A stretch of 64,000 bases of DNA from Alphaproteobacteria bacterium. Its GTDB lineage: Bacteria; Pseudomonadota; Alphaproteobacteria; Caulobacterales; Aquidulcibacteraceae. The notes below the pieces were generated by a model that ran no database searches, was not told the DNA's origin, and saw only the letters and a list, made by a program, of their open reading frames with translations. Of this stretch, positions 63,357-64,000 are shown in pieces (position 1 is the first letter of the stretch; every line of letters begins with the position of its first letter). The stretch is from positions 1 through 64,000 of the forward strand of contig WGNI01000003.1 of the NCBI GenBank assembly GCA_016124655.1, written 5' to 3'. A program made the translations under genes and the position numbers.

Positions 63357-64000
63357 GGCGTATCTTTCCCTGTTTCAAATCGATCCGGGCGGAACGCGCG
63401 CCACAAAGGCGGCAGGTCTTCCTCAAACACGTGGGCGCAAATCATTTCAGCGGTAATCGGGGCGAGCAACCAGCCATTGCGAGAATGCCCGCACGCCACG
63501 AGCGCGCCATCCGCACCCGATGGCCCCACCAAGGGCATCCAATCAGGCGACATCGCGCGCACGCCCGCCCAACCGCCGTCGAGCAGGCGAAGCTGCCCGC
63601 CGAAGACAGGATTGGCGCTGACAAACATGTCGGTCAGGCGGTTGCGGTCGAGCGTCTGATCGGCGTTGCCGATCTCCATCGTCGCACCGAGAAGCAGAGC
63701 GCCGGAGGGCTGCGGCGTCAGATAAAGGCCAGGGGCATGCACGGTGCGGTCCGGCGCATCAGGCGCCGCGACGCACGCGATCTGGCCTTTTGCAGGCTGC
63801 ACATGCTTCAGCGCTGCCGCACGCGCAAAGAGCGCCGGATCAATCGCGCCGCCCGGCGCAAACACAACGCGATCGGCGTCAAGATCGACAGCGCATGCAT
63901 CCTCGCCAAACCGGGTTGCGACGCCAGCGTCAAGCGCTGCGCCCAGCAGAGCTGTGTAGCTTGCGACGGGATCGAGTGCGCCTTCGTCGGCGCAATAGAG
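63353..64000 (-). CDS. FAD-dependent amine/glycine oxidase-like, partial
   Basis: The last 215 codons are visible, cut by the right window edge. LYCADEGALDPVASYTALL and the C-terminal RRAMSPDWMPLVGP-like block (GVRAMSPDWMPLVGPSG; CGHSRNGWLLAPITAE) match the DAO/ThiO-type FAD oxidases. The N-terminal FAD-binding GxGxxG part lies outside. It overlaps the acyl-CoA dehydrogenase start by 4 bases. Confidence 0.82.
   Translation of the reverse strand, partial: LYCADEGALDPVASYTALLGAALDAGVATRFGEDACAVDLDADRVVFAPGGAIDPALFARAAALKHVQPAKGQIACVAAPDAPDRTVHAPGLYLTPQPSGALLLGATMEIGNADQTLDRNRLTDMFVSANPVFGGQLRLLDGGWAGVRAMSPDWMPLVGPSGADGALVACGHSRNGWLLAPITAEMICAHVFEEDLPPLWRAFRPDRFETGKDTP

Noticed and set aside
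1-64000. CRISPR arrays or rRNA genes
   Set aside because: No regularly spaced repeats and no rRNA-like sequence seen in reading the window.

Overview
The window is a GC-rich stretch of an alphaproteobacterial chromosome. The sequence best fits the Caulobacterales/Hyphomonadaceae area. Supporting signs are a methionyl-tRNA synthetase with a KFSTS-type signature loop, a DUF2336 protein, an Hpt-like protein, and tightly packed genes with many ATGA stop/start overlaps. The assignment rests on pattern recognition only.

Left part (1-17.3 kb). The window opens inside an IS3-type insertion sequence. Next comes the end of an integrated element: a small unknown gene overlapping a large serine recombinase whose reading frame runs through a tRNA-Tyr gene, the likely attachment site. 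Native genes follow: an RlmB-type rRNA methyltransferase that seems to lack a standard start codon (ATA at 2333), a lectin-like secreted protein, metG, a protein with two N-acetylmuramidase domains, a TylF-like methyltransferase, a glycine-zipper lipoprotein, tRNA-Thr and a broken RHS gene. From 9.5 to 15.5 kb, five co-directional genes (three GT2 glycosyltransferases, galE, an ABC exporter) look like a surface-glycan cluster. An XdhC-MobA-like fusion follows.

Central part (17.3-46.5 kb). This is the most notable region: about 28 genes that look like one catabolic regulon for an unidentified hydrophobic, possibly sulfated, ring-containing or terpenoid/steroid-like compound. It holds a ten-gene minus-strand operon (ThuA-like, MDR reductase, three SDRs, NmrA-like, VOC, Rieske oxygenase, E1 alpha and beta of a 2-oxoacid/acetoin-type dehydrogenase). 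It also holds a lipoprotein sulfatase, a TonB receptor, an SDR-P450-epoxide hydrolase operon, an SDR-ThuA-GST operon, acyl-CoA dehydrogenase plus TetR, a lipoyl/hydrolase fusion (AcoC-like E2), a Rieske-SnoaL-ABM operon, a DUF35-thiolase-SDR operon, an acyl-CoA ligase and an enoyl-CoA hydratase. Five divergent promoter regions in this block carry versions of one motif, approximately GTCAAGCnnGCnnGTTTT, always in the same orientation. The TetR gene inside the block is the obvious candidate regulator. Redox partners for the oxygenases and an E3 subunit are not in the window.

Right part (46.6-64 kb). Mostly housekeeping and transport genes: nhaA, dctA-like symporter, RND efflux pair, class II aldolase, NAD kinase, Hpt-like protein, NUDT19-like NUDIX hydrolase, a degenerate EAL-like protein facing a DUF2336 protein, a CoA-transferase, a lytic transglycosylase, an M23 peptidase, an acyl-CoA dehydrogenase and the partial end of a FAD-dependent amine oxidase.
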